A stretch of 64,000 nucleotides of DNA from Rhynchopus euleeides. Its lineage: Eukaryota; Euglenozoa; Diplonemea; Diplonemida; Diplonemidae. The DNA is taken from the NCBI GenBank assembly GCA_963210315.1, contig OY723304.1:558001-622000 (forward strand), given 5' to 3'. Every line of letters begins with the position of its first letter. Within the stretch, counting starts at the first letter, position 1. Under the pieces are notes generated by a model that saw only the letters and a program-made list of their open reading frames with translations, did not search any database and had not been told where the DNA came from. Positions 50,822 through 61,126 of the stretch are shown here, piece after piece. The position numbers and the translations under genes are program-made.

Positions 50822-52355
50822 TAGGGGGGGTCATAAGCCCGTACAAAACCAAAATTTTCGACATACCATCAGAGCCGCCCTAATACCTGATCTGACCCGA
50901 AAATCCGACCCATACCCCCCCGGAAACTGTCTGGGGCCCACTTGTGACACCTGATACGCACTTTTGTGATGATTTTTTGGGGTCCTAAAAAATGTACCTC
51001 AGTTTCGTACCTTGCCTTTGTACCTGAACCACTCCCGACCGCATTATTTCGTTCTTTGCAAGGGAAGGGTGTCACTACGCTCACTCAGCACGCCGAGCAA
51101 CACATGCCGCGTGCCCAGGGCCTCGCAGAGGTGTCAGATGCTGCTGCAGAGGAGTACCTTGCTCGAAAGACGCTCGCCAAACGGGAGATGTGCGGGGTCT
51201 CGGCAGAGAGCGTTGTGGCAGACCTGCGTAAAAAGAAAACGGCACACGACATCGGTGAGGCGACATTATTTCGGGCGCTCCGTCGGGCTGGGTACATAGG
51301 AGAGCGAGTGGGACGTGGTGACGACAGATATATGCAGTGGTGCATCAACTGCACGCACGTGCGGGAAAAGCGGCGTTCCTTGCTAGCCAAGAAAGATGTC
51401 ACCTGCACTCCTACTCCTCCCACTCCTCCTGCTCCTACCCCCACACCAACTGATGTGGGCAGTGAGAGTGATGGCAGCTCCAGAGCAGCAGATGATCTAG
51501 GAAGCAATGAGCGGGTCAGCCGGGCAGACTACCTCAGTCTGTACCGGAAGTACGAAGCGTTGCGGGCCCGCCACCACCGCCTCCAGGAGAGGACCCGAGG
51601 GTTGAGAGTAGGGTTGTACAACGCCAGGGGAGGGTATTCCCCTGGCGTTGAGACATCCCTGGCGACCTTGCGGTCGCACTGTGTGGGGGCTGAGTCGGCA
51701 GGCAGATGCCGATCCAATGACCTTGTTGAGTCCCCACATGGTACACTCTCATACGTGTTGTCGAGACTGCGTGGTGTGCATATCCTGCGGGGCGCAAATT
51801 ACACAGCACAATCATAACCACTTCGGCTCTCAGGGCGTACAATATCCCAATCGTGCCTTCACAGGCTAAGATCGACGAAGCAAAAGCATCTACAACGCTG
51901 CCTACTAATGCCGATGCAGCCTCCCAGGCGTACGAAGTACTCACAATGACCCATATGCGATCGAAGTACTACACCCAGAAGGTGGCTGAACTCATTCTGC
52001 TGACGCAACAACACAACATTCCCACTAATCAGGTCAAGAAAGACCTTGCCGAGGCACTGGGGAAGGCAACATGCGTGCCACCTGAGCCAGAACCACCGCA
52101 GAAAAGGCAAAGAACGAAATAATGCGGTCGGGAGTGGTTCAGGTACAAAGGCAAGGTACGAAACTGAGGTACATTTTTTAGGACCCCAAAAAATCATCAC
52201 AAAAGTGCGTATCAGGTGTCACAAGTGGGCCCCAGACAGTTTCCGGGGGGGTATGGGTCGGATTTTCGGGTCAGATCAGGTATTAGGGCGGTTCTGATGG
52301 TATGTTGAAAATTTTGGTTTTCGTACGTTTTTAGGGGGGCTTATGACCCCCCCTA
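50822..52355. mobile_element. 1,534-bp TA-ended element with 240-bp terminal inverted repeats and its own gene
   Basis: Left arm 50822-51060 begins TAGGGGGGGGTCATAAGCCC. Right arm 52108-52355 is its reverse complement, about 93-95% identical by eye. G runs flank both ends and TA forms each junction. The outer 11 bases agree with the elements at 48987 and 59975 (TAGGGNGGGTC). The interior encodes a two-exon protein with a helix-turn-helix (next entry). Confidence 0.93.
51104..52122 (+). CDS. Element-encoded protein with Tc1/IS630-like helix-turn-helix, about 253 aa
   Basis: Two frames on the plus strand join in phase 0 if 51608-51864 is an intron (donor AGA|GTAGGG, acceptor CCTTCACAG|GCT). 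Exon 1 (51104-51607) encodes SAESVVADLRKKKTAHDIG followed by EATLFRALRRAGYIGER, which resembles the N-terminal helix-turn-helix of Tc1/mariner and IS630 transposases. A proline/threonine linker and a helical coiled-coil stretch (YLSLYRKYEALRARHHRLQE) follow. Exon 2 (51865-52122) continues helical and ends in a nuclear-localisation-like KKRQRTK-type tail (PPQKRQRTK). No DDE catalytic domain is present, so it may be a DNA-binding accessory or a decayed transposase. The frame also extends upstream into the terminal repeat, so the start is uncertain. The intron contains a perfect 14-bp-arm hairpin at 51619-51652. Confidence 0.55.
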
Positions 52356-52768
52356 GGGGGGGGGGGGGGGGGAAATGTGGCATGTGCGGCACACTTCTGT
52401 GCGCTATAAAATATCACACACACTCCCCGTCAATAAAACACACGCACACACACCTATTCCTGTGAGCTCTCCACAGCTGCAAACATCTCTATCCAACACA
52501 TTCTATGCAGCTGCATCTGCTGACGCACGCCCACCCGGTTCGCCGTTATGTGTAGGCGCGACAGCTCCTGACCTCTACCCTCACAAGGACATGGAGACAA
52601 GAGATCTCAGAGGAAGGCCTACAGAGCTGTGCCCGTGAGGGGTGCAAAATGCAACACAATTTGCGCCAGCGAGGGGTCTTGCAGACCTGGAGGGGAGGGA
52701 GAGAGTGCGTGTGGTGGGTGGGGGGTGTGGGGGTGGGTGTTCGGGTGGGGGGGAGGTGCAACAGCGGA
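52356..52768. other. Gap between element and 307-aa gene
   Basis: G run at the start, then CA-rich sequence. No gene. Confidence 0.45.
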
Positions 52769-53692
52769 TTATGACGCGGTGCCGCCGCATGAGTCCCCGC
52801 GCTGGACAAACAGGGCCTTCTCCAGGACGGTGATTCCCTTGAGGTCGGTGTTGGCCTGCGGGACACACGCCACAGCGTCCAGCCCATCAAGAGGAGTCAG
52901 CGCACCCGACGCAACCTTCGCAACCTTATTCCCCTCGTTGTAGTGGATGTAGACAGACATGGGGAACAGCCCCGCACCGTCTTTGATGTCAACAGAGCTG
53001 CTGTGCTGCTTCGCAGCCTTCATAAACATGGACACGCCCCGCATATAGGCATGCTTGTCCGTCGCGTTTTTGCAGAGCTCCGTCTTACCCCCCAGGGTCT
53101 CAAACTTGAAGGGAGGGATGGGCTTTCCAGGCTTGGCATATGCAATCGCATTGGGAACAGCCGTCTTGCTGTAGTTAGCAAATAGGATGCCACTCTGCGT
53201 CGCCTCATATGTCAGGTAGATCGCGGGCCCATCCCAGTTCCCGCTGCTCACGGCCTTCTCGAGAGGCGCTGCGCGCTGCATAGCAGGCATGGTGATGGAG
53301 CCGATGCCTTTGCCGATACCCCCCTTGGGGCGGGTGCTGGTGGGGATGGCGGGCTGCGAGCTGGCGGCGCCTGCGTCATCCGCGGCATCTGCGAACATCT
53401 TCGCCCGGGCAGCCAGACCCCCTGCCTTGCGGGGTGAGGCAGACAATCCACCAACCGGCCCCTTCTTGGGGGACCCAGGGGCAGAATCCATCGCCTTGCG
53501 CGCGCCCTCAGCACGGTCCCCCAGCGTGTCGATGATGGCCTTCGCAGCCTCGTCTGGGGAAGACCCCGGCTTGACCCGCTGCAGCAGCTTGGAGTATTCC
53601 ACAGCGGAGATCTGATCCGCCTTGCCGCCTGCCCGCTGTGTGGCATGCAGCAGCAGGTTCAGCAGGCCCAGCCCCGCCGCATCGGACGACAT
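52769..53692 (-). CDS. Hypothetical protein, 307 aa
   Basis: Not recognised. Rightmost gene of the minus-strand array. Residues 1-70 form a helical domain (LLNLLLHATQRAGGKAD, then ISAVEYSKLLQRVKPG). Residues 70-150 are a low-complexity alanine/glycine/proline/serine linker. Residues about 150-300 form a mixed domain (GPAIYLTYEATQSGILFANY, FKFETLGGKTELC, LFPMSVYIHYNEGNKVAKV). No signal peptide or membrane span, so probably cytosolic. A pyrimidine tract ending CCGAG lies 9 bp before the ATG. Part of its C-terminal coding sequence is duplicated as a fragment at 42430-42513, suggesting the sequence belongs to a family with moving pieces. Confidence 0.75.
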   Translation of the reverse strand: MSSDAAGLGLLNLLLHATQRAGGKADQISAVEYSKLLQRVKPGSSPDEAAKAIIDTLGDRAEGARKAMDSAPGSPKKGPVGGLSASPRKAGGLAARAKMFADAADDAGAASSQPAIPTSTRPKGGIGKGIGSITMPAMQRAAPLEKAVSSGNWDGPAIYLTYEATQSGILFANYSKTAVPNAIAYAKPGKPIPPFKFETLGGKTELCKNATDKHAYMRGVSMFMKAAKQHSSSVDIKDGAGLFPMSVYIHYNEGNKVAKVASGALTPLDGLDAVACVPQANTDLKGITVLEKALFVQRGDSCGGTAS

Positions 53693-54681
53693 CTTCTCTC
53701 CCTCGGAAACAGGATGAAAGAAGAGACGAGGGGTAAAAAAGAGTGGGAGGTGCAGCGGGATGTAATAAGCGCGTGTGTGTGTGGGGGGGGGATGGGATGT
53801 GTGCGGTTTTGCCTGTCAAAGAGGGGGGTGGTGTGGCGGTGTGGCGGATGGTGTGTGTGTGGCATAGTCGGGTCACAAAAGGAAAGGCGGTGCAATGAAG
53901 AGCGCTCTTTGCGATGCAGAAAAAGCGTGTCATCGGGGAGGAGGAGGAGAGGGGAAGTGGGCGGGCTGCGTTAGGGATGAGGCATCTTATTTGCACCCCC
54001 CCCTCCCCCCCCCCCCCCCCCCTCCTGGATGTGTCCTCCAACCGCCCCCACATACACATCACAGCACATTCACCTGACTGAGCAGCTTAACTGCAACTCC
54101 CTCTCCCCTCCCGCCTTGCCTGCAAAATAACCTCTGGCCAGCCTAACACGCAATACCCCTCACCCACCCCCCCCCCTCCTGCACCCCCCTCTCTCCCACA
54201 AACACCCCACCCCATTCCACCTGCATCCTGAGCAAGGCAACTGCCCTCCCGTCGAGACAGAGGGGCAGTGGTCTTTTTGGTTGACTTCGTGGCAATGCCG
54301 CAATGCGGGGGGGCATTGCCTTTGGAACACGCTGTTCTTCTGAGGCACGCCTCCCGCAACAGCTTGCGGGAGGGGGAGAACCGTCGCACTTGCTTCTGCC
54401 AGGGGAGCGGAAGGGTGGGTGGGGTGGAGGGGGTTGGGAGAAGGAGGGGGGGGGGGGGGGGTGCCTCAAACAGAACCCTGTGTGTTTTAGAAGCCGCAAA
54501 GAAAACCCTGCCGTCTCCATGGCAGGCCCTGCGGTTTAAACAAGCCGAGAGGGTTGTAATCTGAAGCGGGGGGAGACGAAAGAGAGAGGCTGGTGGAGCA
54601 GAAGATACTCCTGGGCGTTTCCTTTGGATTTGACTTGTTGGGAGGAAGGGGGGGGGGGGGGGGAGTGAGGGGGGGGTGTGA
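53693..54681. other. Start of the strand-switch interval
   Basis: C run at about 54004-54022 and G run at about 54446-54461, many CCCCAC repeats. No gene. Confidence 0.45.
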
Positions 54682-55407
54682 TACACGGTGGGATCTTGTA
54701 AATTTTACATGTAAAAATATCGATTTTTACATGTATTATACATGTATAATACTTGCATGTCAACTATTATACATGTATAATACATGTATATGCCTGAAAT
54801 ATACATGTAAAATACATGTATATCAAGTAAAAATACATGTATAATACTTGCATGTCAACTATTATACATGTATTTTTACTTGATATACATGTATTTTACA
54901 TGTATATTTCATGCATTTACATGTATTTTACATGTATAATACTTGTCATGCAAGTATTATACATGTAAAATACTTGCACGACAAGTAAAATACATGTATA
55001 ATACTTGCATGACAAGTAAAATACTTGCATGCAAGTAAAATACATGTATTTTACTTGCATGCAAGTATTTTACTTGTCATGCAAGTATTATACATGTATT
55101 TTACTTGTCGTGCAAGTATTTTACATGTATAATACTTGCATGACAAGTATTATACATGTAAAATACATGTAAATGCATGAAATATACATGTAAAATACAT
55201 GTATATCAAGTAAAAATACATGTATAATAGTTGACATGCAAGTATTATACATGTATTTTTACTTGATATACATGTATTTTACATGTATATTTCAGGCATA
55301 TACATGTATTATACATGTATAATAGTTGACATGCAAGTATTATACATGTATAATACATGTAAAAATCGGTATTTTTACATGTAAAATTTACAAGATCCCA
55401 CCGTGTA
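54682..55407. mobile_element. Family A palindromic element, copy 2 (726 bp, uninterrupted)
   Basis: The ends are TACACGGTGGGATCTTGTAA and its reverse complement. The whole length is a near-perfect palindrome tiled with TACATGTA, ACTTGCATGCAAGT and TATCAAGTAAAAATACATG words, centred near 55040. It provides the empty sites for the two insertions in copy 1. Non-coding. Confidence 0.95.
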
Positions 55408-57502
55408 GGTAAGCTCAAAAGACAAAAAAAATGACTTGTTGTTCTGAGGAGCTTTCTCAAACCCACGCTCAAAAACCGCTCAAAAAATCAGGGAGTGCGC
55501 CCACCTTTTTTTGGGAGGAAGGGGGTGGGGGGGGGTGGGGGTGAGGTGATGGGGGGGCTTCAACCCACAATACACAACACACCAACGCTAGCTAGGTAGG
55601 TATCTTCTGATCGGAGGGTTTGCACCCACTCTCAACACCGAGGGAGAGGGGGGGGAGGGGAGACGGCACGGACCAGACACATACACACACGTGGTAACCT
55701 TCCTTGTTATAGTGTAGGCCGCACGAAGCGAACTCTCTGGTTGATGTCCGGCACTGTCGGAACCAAAAGACATATTGGTGGAGACCGCACCGAGCAGCTT
55801 GCTCTTGATGCGGAGCTCCACTGTTACACACACACACACACGCGCGTGCAATTCTCGGTGTGCAACATGTCCCGGTATGTTCGTTTTGCCTACCCACACT
55901 CTCACCTGCTTTATGTGGGAATATCCCCGGAATGGAAGAATGCACTCCCACCCACCCACTCTCTCTCTCTCTCACCCTGGTTCTGCACCACTCTCTTTGC
56001 CTGGAGACACACTGCCCCCACCCCCCCTCCTCCTCCTCCTCGTCATCCTCATCCCCGCCCAAGAAAATATAACCAAACTTTTTGAACGATTGTTTTGAAA
56101 ATAATAAGAAACGAACTTTACAGACGGAACAGAACTATTGGAGGGGGTGGTCGTGGGGGCCGTGGCGGGTGGGCGGGGGTCTGAAGTGTGGCGGAAGTAA
56201 GGCAGAAAAGGGTAAAGCCTGCAGCCAGTCGGAAGAAAGGGAAGGATTACACAGGTGTGGGAGGGTGGGGTGGCGCACTGCACCCGCCTCCCCCATGCGT
56301 AGGCAGCAGCGAGAATGGGTGGGGTGGGGTGGGGTGTGTGGGGGTGGGGGTGGGGGGTTTGTCGAGAAAAGGTGTTGGAAGAAGTGGCACCGGCACAAGC
56401 CAGATATGGGCCTTGGCATCGCGACATTTCTGAAAGTCAACAAGCCGCGACTCGATGGCGGTTGATGCCATGAAGAGGGGTGGTCACCACAACGGGATTG
56501 TTGGCATTATAAAGACTTTGCTTTGAGCCCGGAATATCTCCCACAGTGCACCAATCTTCCGGCTGTCGCCTTGAGCAACGCACCTTCTCAGCAGACCCCA
56601 CACCCCACACCCAACCCACCTTTCTCGCCGCGCTCTGTGCACATCACCGCATCCACCCTCTTTCTCCTCCTCCTCCCCTTTGATTAACGAACGGCTGAAA
56701 AAACCCCTTATCAGGACAGGGCCAGCCAAGTCCCGGCGCTGACGAACACCGCGGCAGCAACGGCCTATCTTTTCAGCGATTTTTGCCACAGGGGGGGGAG
56801 GGGGGTTTGTCTAGGGTAGGGAAAACGGTGAGAAAAAAAATGGTGGGGGAGAGGGGAAAGGGCCGCGTCAAAAGCTGTTGAGGGCCCCTTCCCCCAATAC
56901 ACAGGCCCCTCCCCCCCCCCTGGGATGGGGTGGGTGGGTACAATTTCGTTTTGATTTGCTCATGGGGAATAAAAGCATGGCGCACCATTGGCAGCCGCAC
57001 AGATGTGAGAAGGGTTCGACTATTTTTCTTTGCCATATTGCCAGCGAGCTGACGTCGGGGCAGGCGAGGGGGGATGTGGGGGGGACTGATTGCCTGTGCC
57101 GCATCCGCCGCATTCGCCCAGCCAGACACTTCTCGTTGTGTTATCCCGGCATTGGTTTTGCACGGCGTGATTTCAAGGCGGGGGTTTCGAGACTATCTAG
57201 GTGGCTTACCAACTCTCTCACAAAAAGGAAACATCACAACCCGTGTCACGCGCCGAAGGGGTTCTACAATAACAGCGTGAACGACATACACCCTCACGCA
57301 GGTCTGCAGTGACGACCACTGCACCAACACACATTGGGGCCGCCAGGACTGGCAAATGTATCATTCCCCACGCGTGGCTGTGTGTCGCACCCATTGGTTC
57401 GACCCAAGACGCTGACGCGGAACACAAGCAAAAGAAACTCAGCCGTAGAAATCAACAAGCATTGCAAACACGTACAAACATGGGCCTCCCCCCCCCCCCC
57501 CC
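55408..57502. other. Strand-switch interval without genes
   Basis: Two kilobases containing CA and CT tracts (55832-55845, 55960-55974) and a GGGGTGGGGTGGGG tract (56318-56357). No supported gene on either strand. Confidence 0.45.
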
Positions 57503-58406
57503 TAGGCATAGACCCCGATAAGAGGGGGTCGGGGGTCGGGGGGGTCAGGGGTCGGGGGTCGGGAGGGGGTCCGAGGGGGTCGCCTTGAGGAATTTGCCTG
57601 AATGGGGACCACCAATAAGGGGTGTTCATAGGCACCCCATGGCCAAAATGACCCCACTGCGATCCGCACAAACTCCAAACATTCAAAAGAACGGGTTTTT
57701 GAAAAACCCGAGGAGGGGGTCGGGGAGGGTGCCGCTGGGTGGGTGGGTAGGGTGACATGGTGTGTGCCTCCCAGGCATCTCCTCCCACGACTATCCCTGG
57801 ACCAGACCCACATTTCATGAGTGAAGCTTGGTACTTCTATCCACGAAATGACCCAGTAGTCCCAAATATTCAAAAGGACGGGGTTTTGCAAACCCTGTGT
57901 GGGGGGGTCGGAGGGGGTCGGGAGGGGGGCCGACCCCTCATACTCCGACCCCCCAAGTTTGCAACCCCCCATTTTCCGACCCCTGAGAAATAGTGCAAAA
58001 GTTCCGACCCCCAAGTTTCAGACCCCCATTTTCAGACCCCCTTCCGACCCCTCCGACCCCCCGTATTCCGACCCCCGAGAACAATGGGGGGTCGGGAGGG
58101 GGGCCGACCCCCTCTGACCCCCATATCCGACCCCTCGATTCCGACCCCCGGGTTTCCGACCCCCATTCTCGACGAGGACCACCTCTGCATTTCAGGGGTG
58201 TTGTGTGGCACCTACACCAACAAAGTGACCCCACTACGATCCGCACGGAGTCCAAACAATGCAACAGAGGGAGAAACCCGCGTTTCCTCGGGAAAAACCC
58301 AGGGTTTTTCCCAGATATTTGGGGGGGGGGGGGGGTCTTTTATAAGAGGGGGTCGGGGGTCGGGTGGGGTCAGGGGGTCGGATTCTTATCGGGGTCTCTG
58401 CCCCTA
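57503..58406. mobile_element. 904-bp TA-ended element rich in GGGGTCGG words
   Basis: Left end TAGGCATAGACCCCGATAAG; right end reads (complement) TAGGGGCAGAGACCCCGATA. The arms and interior are full of GGGGTC and its complement. Two or three interior blocks repeat the segment around TGACCCCACTRCGATCCGCA. It abuts the next element at a shared TA (58405-58406). Confidence 0.75.
57523..57581 (+). repeat. G-quadruplex-prone GGGGGTC tract
   Basis: At least seven runs of four or more G separated by one to three bases, alternating with the complementary CCGACCCC tracts at about 57935-58165 on the same strand. Confidence 0.8.
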
Positions 58407-59976
58407 GGCATACAGTGCAAACGATAATTATTATCGCACATATACCAGATACGATAATTTTCGGAAAATTATCGCATACGATAATCCATTATCGTATGAT
58501 GCGATAATCCCATTATCGTATACGACCGGATACGATAATTATTATCGTATGCGATAACATACGATAATCCCATTATCGTATGCGATACCCACCTGATTTT
58601 GCCCGAAACCAATCACCGAAATCTCCAGTTTACCACCGCCAAACGCCACCAAACCCCGCCAAGGGCCACAATCAGCCACAAAATAGAGATCACTACCATT
58701 CTCCCAGCCCCAGGAAGGGTAAGATGAGCCTGTGGGGTCCGGTGCTGCAGGCAGGGTACGCGTACTGGTCTGTGTCCGGGCTGCTGTGGTCATCGACAAG
58801 GCTGTGTGGTCTGTCCGAAGGAGGTGGATGGTGGTCTCCCTCAGGTGGATCGCGTCTCTCCAATCCTGCATGGGCTCAGGTGTCTCCAGATGATCATCAC
58901 CCCTTGCCTTGCTGTCGGTGAGGATGGCGCCCGAGCTCCGCCTTGTCGCGCAGCGGAGTCGTGCAGGTCAGGCAGGCTCCTTGAGGCCTCCGAGGTGATG
59001 TGCGCGCGCCACCCCGTGGTTCCTTGTAGAGTTGCAGACAGGTCCGTGCGCACGGTGGGAGCGTTCGTATCGCCCGTTCCGTGCCAGGTCCTGAAGAATA
59101 CCTTTGGTTGAGTATTGCCTCTCTCGGGTTCAAACCCCATTCAAGGTCCTTCGCTATGTCATCACTGGTCGTCAGTCAGAGGGGAAGAACGGTGTTCCTC
59201 ACTTTTTCACTGCTCACGGGAGCGAAGGCCAAGTCCAACATAAGTGGTAGCCTTGAAGAGAAATATCCTGATCTCTCCAAACATTGCACCGAAGACCACA
59301 CCTGCCTATCAGGTTCTTCCCCATCAGTCGAACAGTCTTTCTTGTTCATGTTCTGGGCAGGGTGCTCTGTCTCGGTCACCCCGACACCTGCTTCAACTAG
59401 GCTAGCCCAACGTCTTCCCTCAGTGTTCTCACAGGGGTGTCCTCAGTATCTGGGTCCCGACGGCAAGGCAGCGTACCAGTCGGCTTTGCGAACCCGCAAC
59501 AGGCTGTACTGGTGGTTGCATACCGCCGCAAGTATGACCCTGTTGCTGCGTAGTCATGTTTTCCATGAAGTGGGGTGGCGACAGGGTGTAAGTCACGAGG
59601 GGAAGGGCATGTGGAACGGCCACTGCCCAATCCCCAGAGTCCTCTCCGCCCCACTGTGCCTGAAACTTCTTCAGACAGACATAGTGATGTGCATGTCATG
59701 GCACTATGTGTGTTGTGTCTCTGCTACCCATTTGTGAGGGACATTCTACACTTCTGAGTGAAGCCCCCCGTCACCAATAATTCAAAGAAGCAAAAATAGC
59801 AGCTTCCGGCTCCACTTTTACCACTTTTTCAATGTGCTCTGGGCTGATTTCTGGTTTTCCGAAAATCTCAAAAAAATTATCGCACCATTATCGTACGTAT
59901 ACGATAATATACGATAATGGGAATACGATAATAATTATCGTATGCGATAATAATTATCGTTTGCACTGTATGCCTA
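58405..59976. mobile_element. 1,572-bp TA-ended element with CGATAATTATCG word arrays
   Basis: The ends are TAGGCATACAGTGCAAACG and its reverse complement. Both arms are arrays of GATAAT/ATTATC palindromic words (58428-58590 and 59877-59960). The interior is about 1.2 kb. A plus-strand frame at 59081-59737 has no recognised domain and may be an element remnant. It abuts elements on both sides through shared TA dinucleotides. Confidence 0.9.
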
Positions 59977-61126
59977 GGGGGGGTCAAATGGGGGTGACAA
60001 ACACGATTTTTCAAAAAACCGGCGCAGAGGCCCCAAAGCCCCCGTAAACCCTCCAAACCCCCCCAGATCGGTCCGGAAACCCATCGAACCCCACTTTTCC
60101 ACCATTCCGGGCACCTCAGGTGCCCGAATTGGGGTACCTAAATTTTGTGCCACCGTTTGGTACCGGACAGTGCCACTGTGTGGGAGGTTGGAAAAGAAAA
60201 TGCCCCAACACACCACATCTGAGGGTTGCAATGCATGTTGCTTGCCAACCACGTCATCCGGTGGGTGTCAGGCGCTATGTAGGTGGCATGAGCCAGGTCT
60301 TCGATGTGTTCTGGCTTGTATATGTACCTCCCTGCCTGCGGCACAGGTACTGCCTTTGTCCCCCACACCAGCCACAGAGAGCGTATTGTACTCGGTCCAC
60401 GGTTGCTGATTCATTGTGATGCGTTGTATCCTCGAGTGAACGTCACACACTAGTGGCACCACCACCCGCCATCCGAGAGCTGTATTGACTTTGCGCCCTT
60501 CCGTTGCATTCACCTCGCCACGCATATTGCACCGTTCAGTACCAGTGCTCTTGGGCCAGGCAAAGTAGACCGCAGCAACTACCAATTCTGGCACAATGGG
60601 TACCACGACAGCGCACTTCGTGTGTTCCCGGAATGTACAGCTCGTGTTGCAACAGTCGTTGTCAACACATCCCGGTTGTGGAGCACTGCTGCACAGGAAT
60701 CACACGACCATCTGGACTTGTTCCGTACCTACAGGCAGCCTCCCGGTGCATGGTGGCAGGGAGGTACATATACAAGCCAGAACTCATCGAAGACCTGGCT
60801 AATGCCACCTACATAGCGCCTGACACCCACCGGATGACGTGGTTGGCAAGCAACATGCATTGCAACCCTCAGATGTGGTGTGTTGGGGCATTTTCTTTTC
60901 CAACCTCCCACACAGTGGCACTGTCCGGTACCAAACGGTGGCACAAAATTTAGGTACCCCAATTCGGGCACCTGAGGTGCCCGGAATGGTAGAAAAGTGG
61001 GGTTCGATGGGTTTCCGGACCGATCTGGGGGGGTTTGGAGGGTTTACGGGGGCTTTGGGGCCTCTGCGCCGGTTTTTTGAAAAATCGTGTTTGTCCACGT
61101 AAAAGGGTGGCATTTGACCCCCCCTA
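59975..61126. mobile_element. 1,152-bp TA-ended element with 365-bp terminal inverted repeats
   Basis: Left arm 59975-60340 begins TAGGGGGGGTCAAATG. Right arm about 60755-61126 is its reverse complement. Each arm contains the same open frame reading outward (KPELIEDLANATYIAPDTHR on the right arm, KPEHIEDLAHATYIAPDTHR on the left). The 415-bp centre is unique. A C run follows the right end. Confidence 0.92.

Noticed and set aside
57935-58165. Possible CRISPR-like direct repeats (CCGACCCCC)
   Set aside because: Spacing is irregular, units are 6-8 bases, and the genome is eukaryotic. They are the word array of a TA element.
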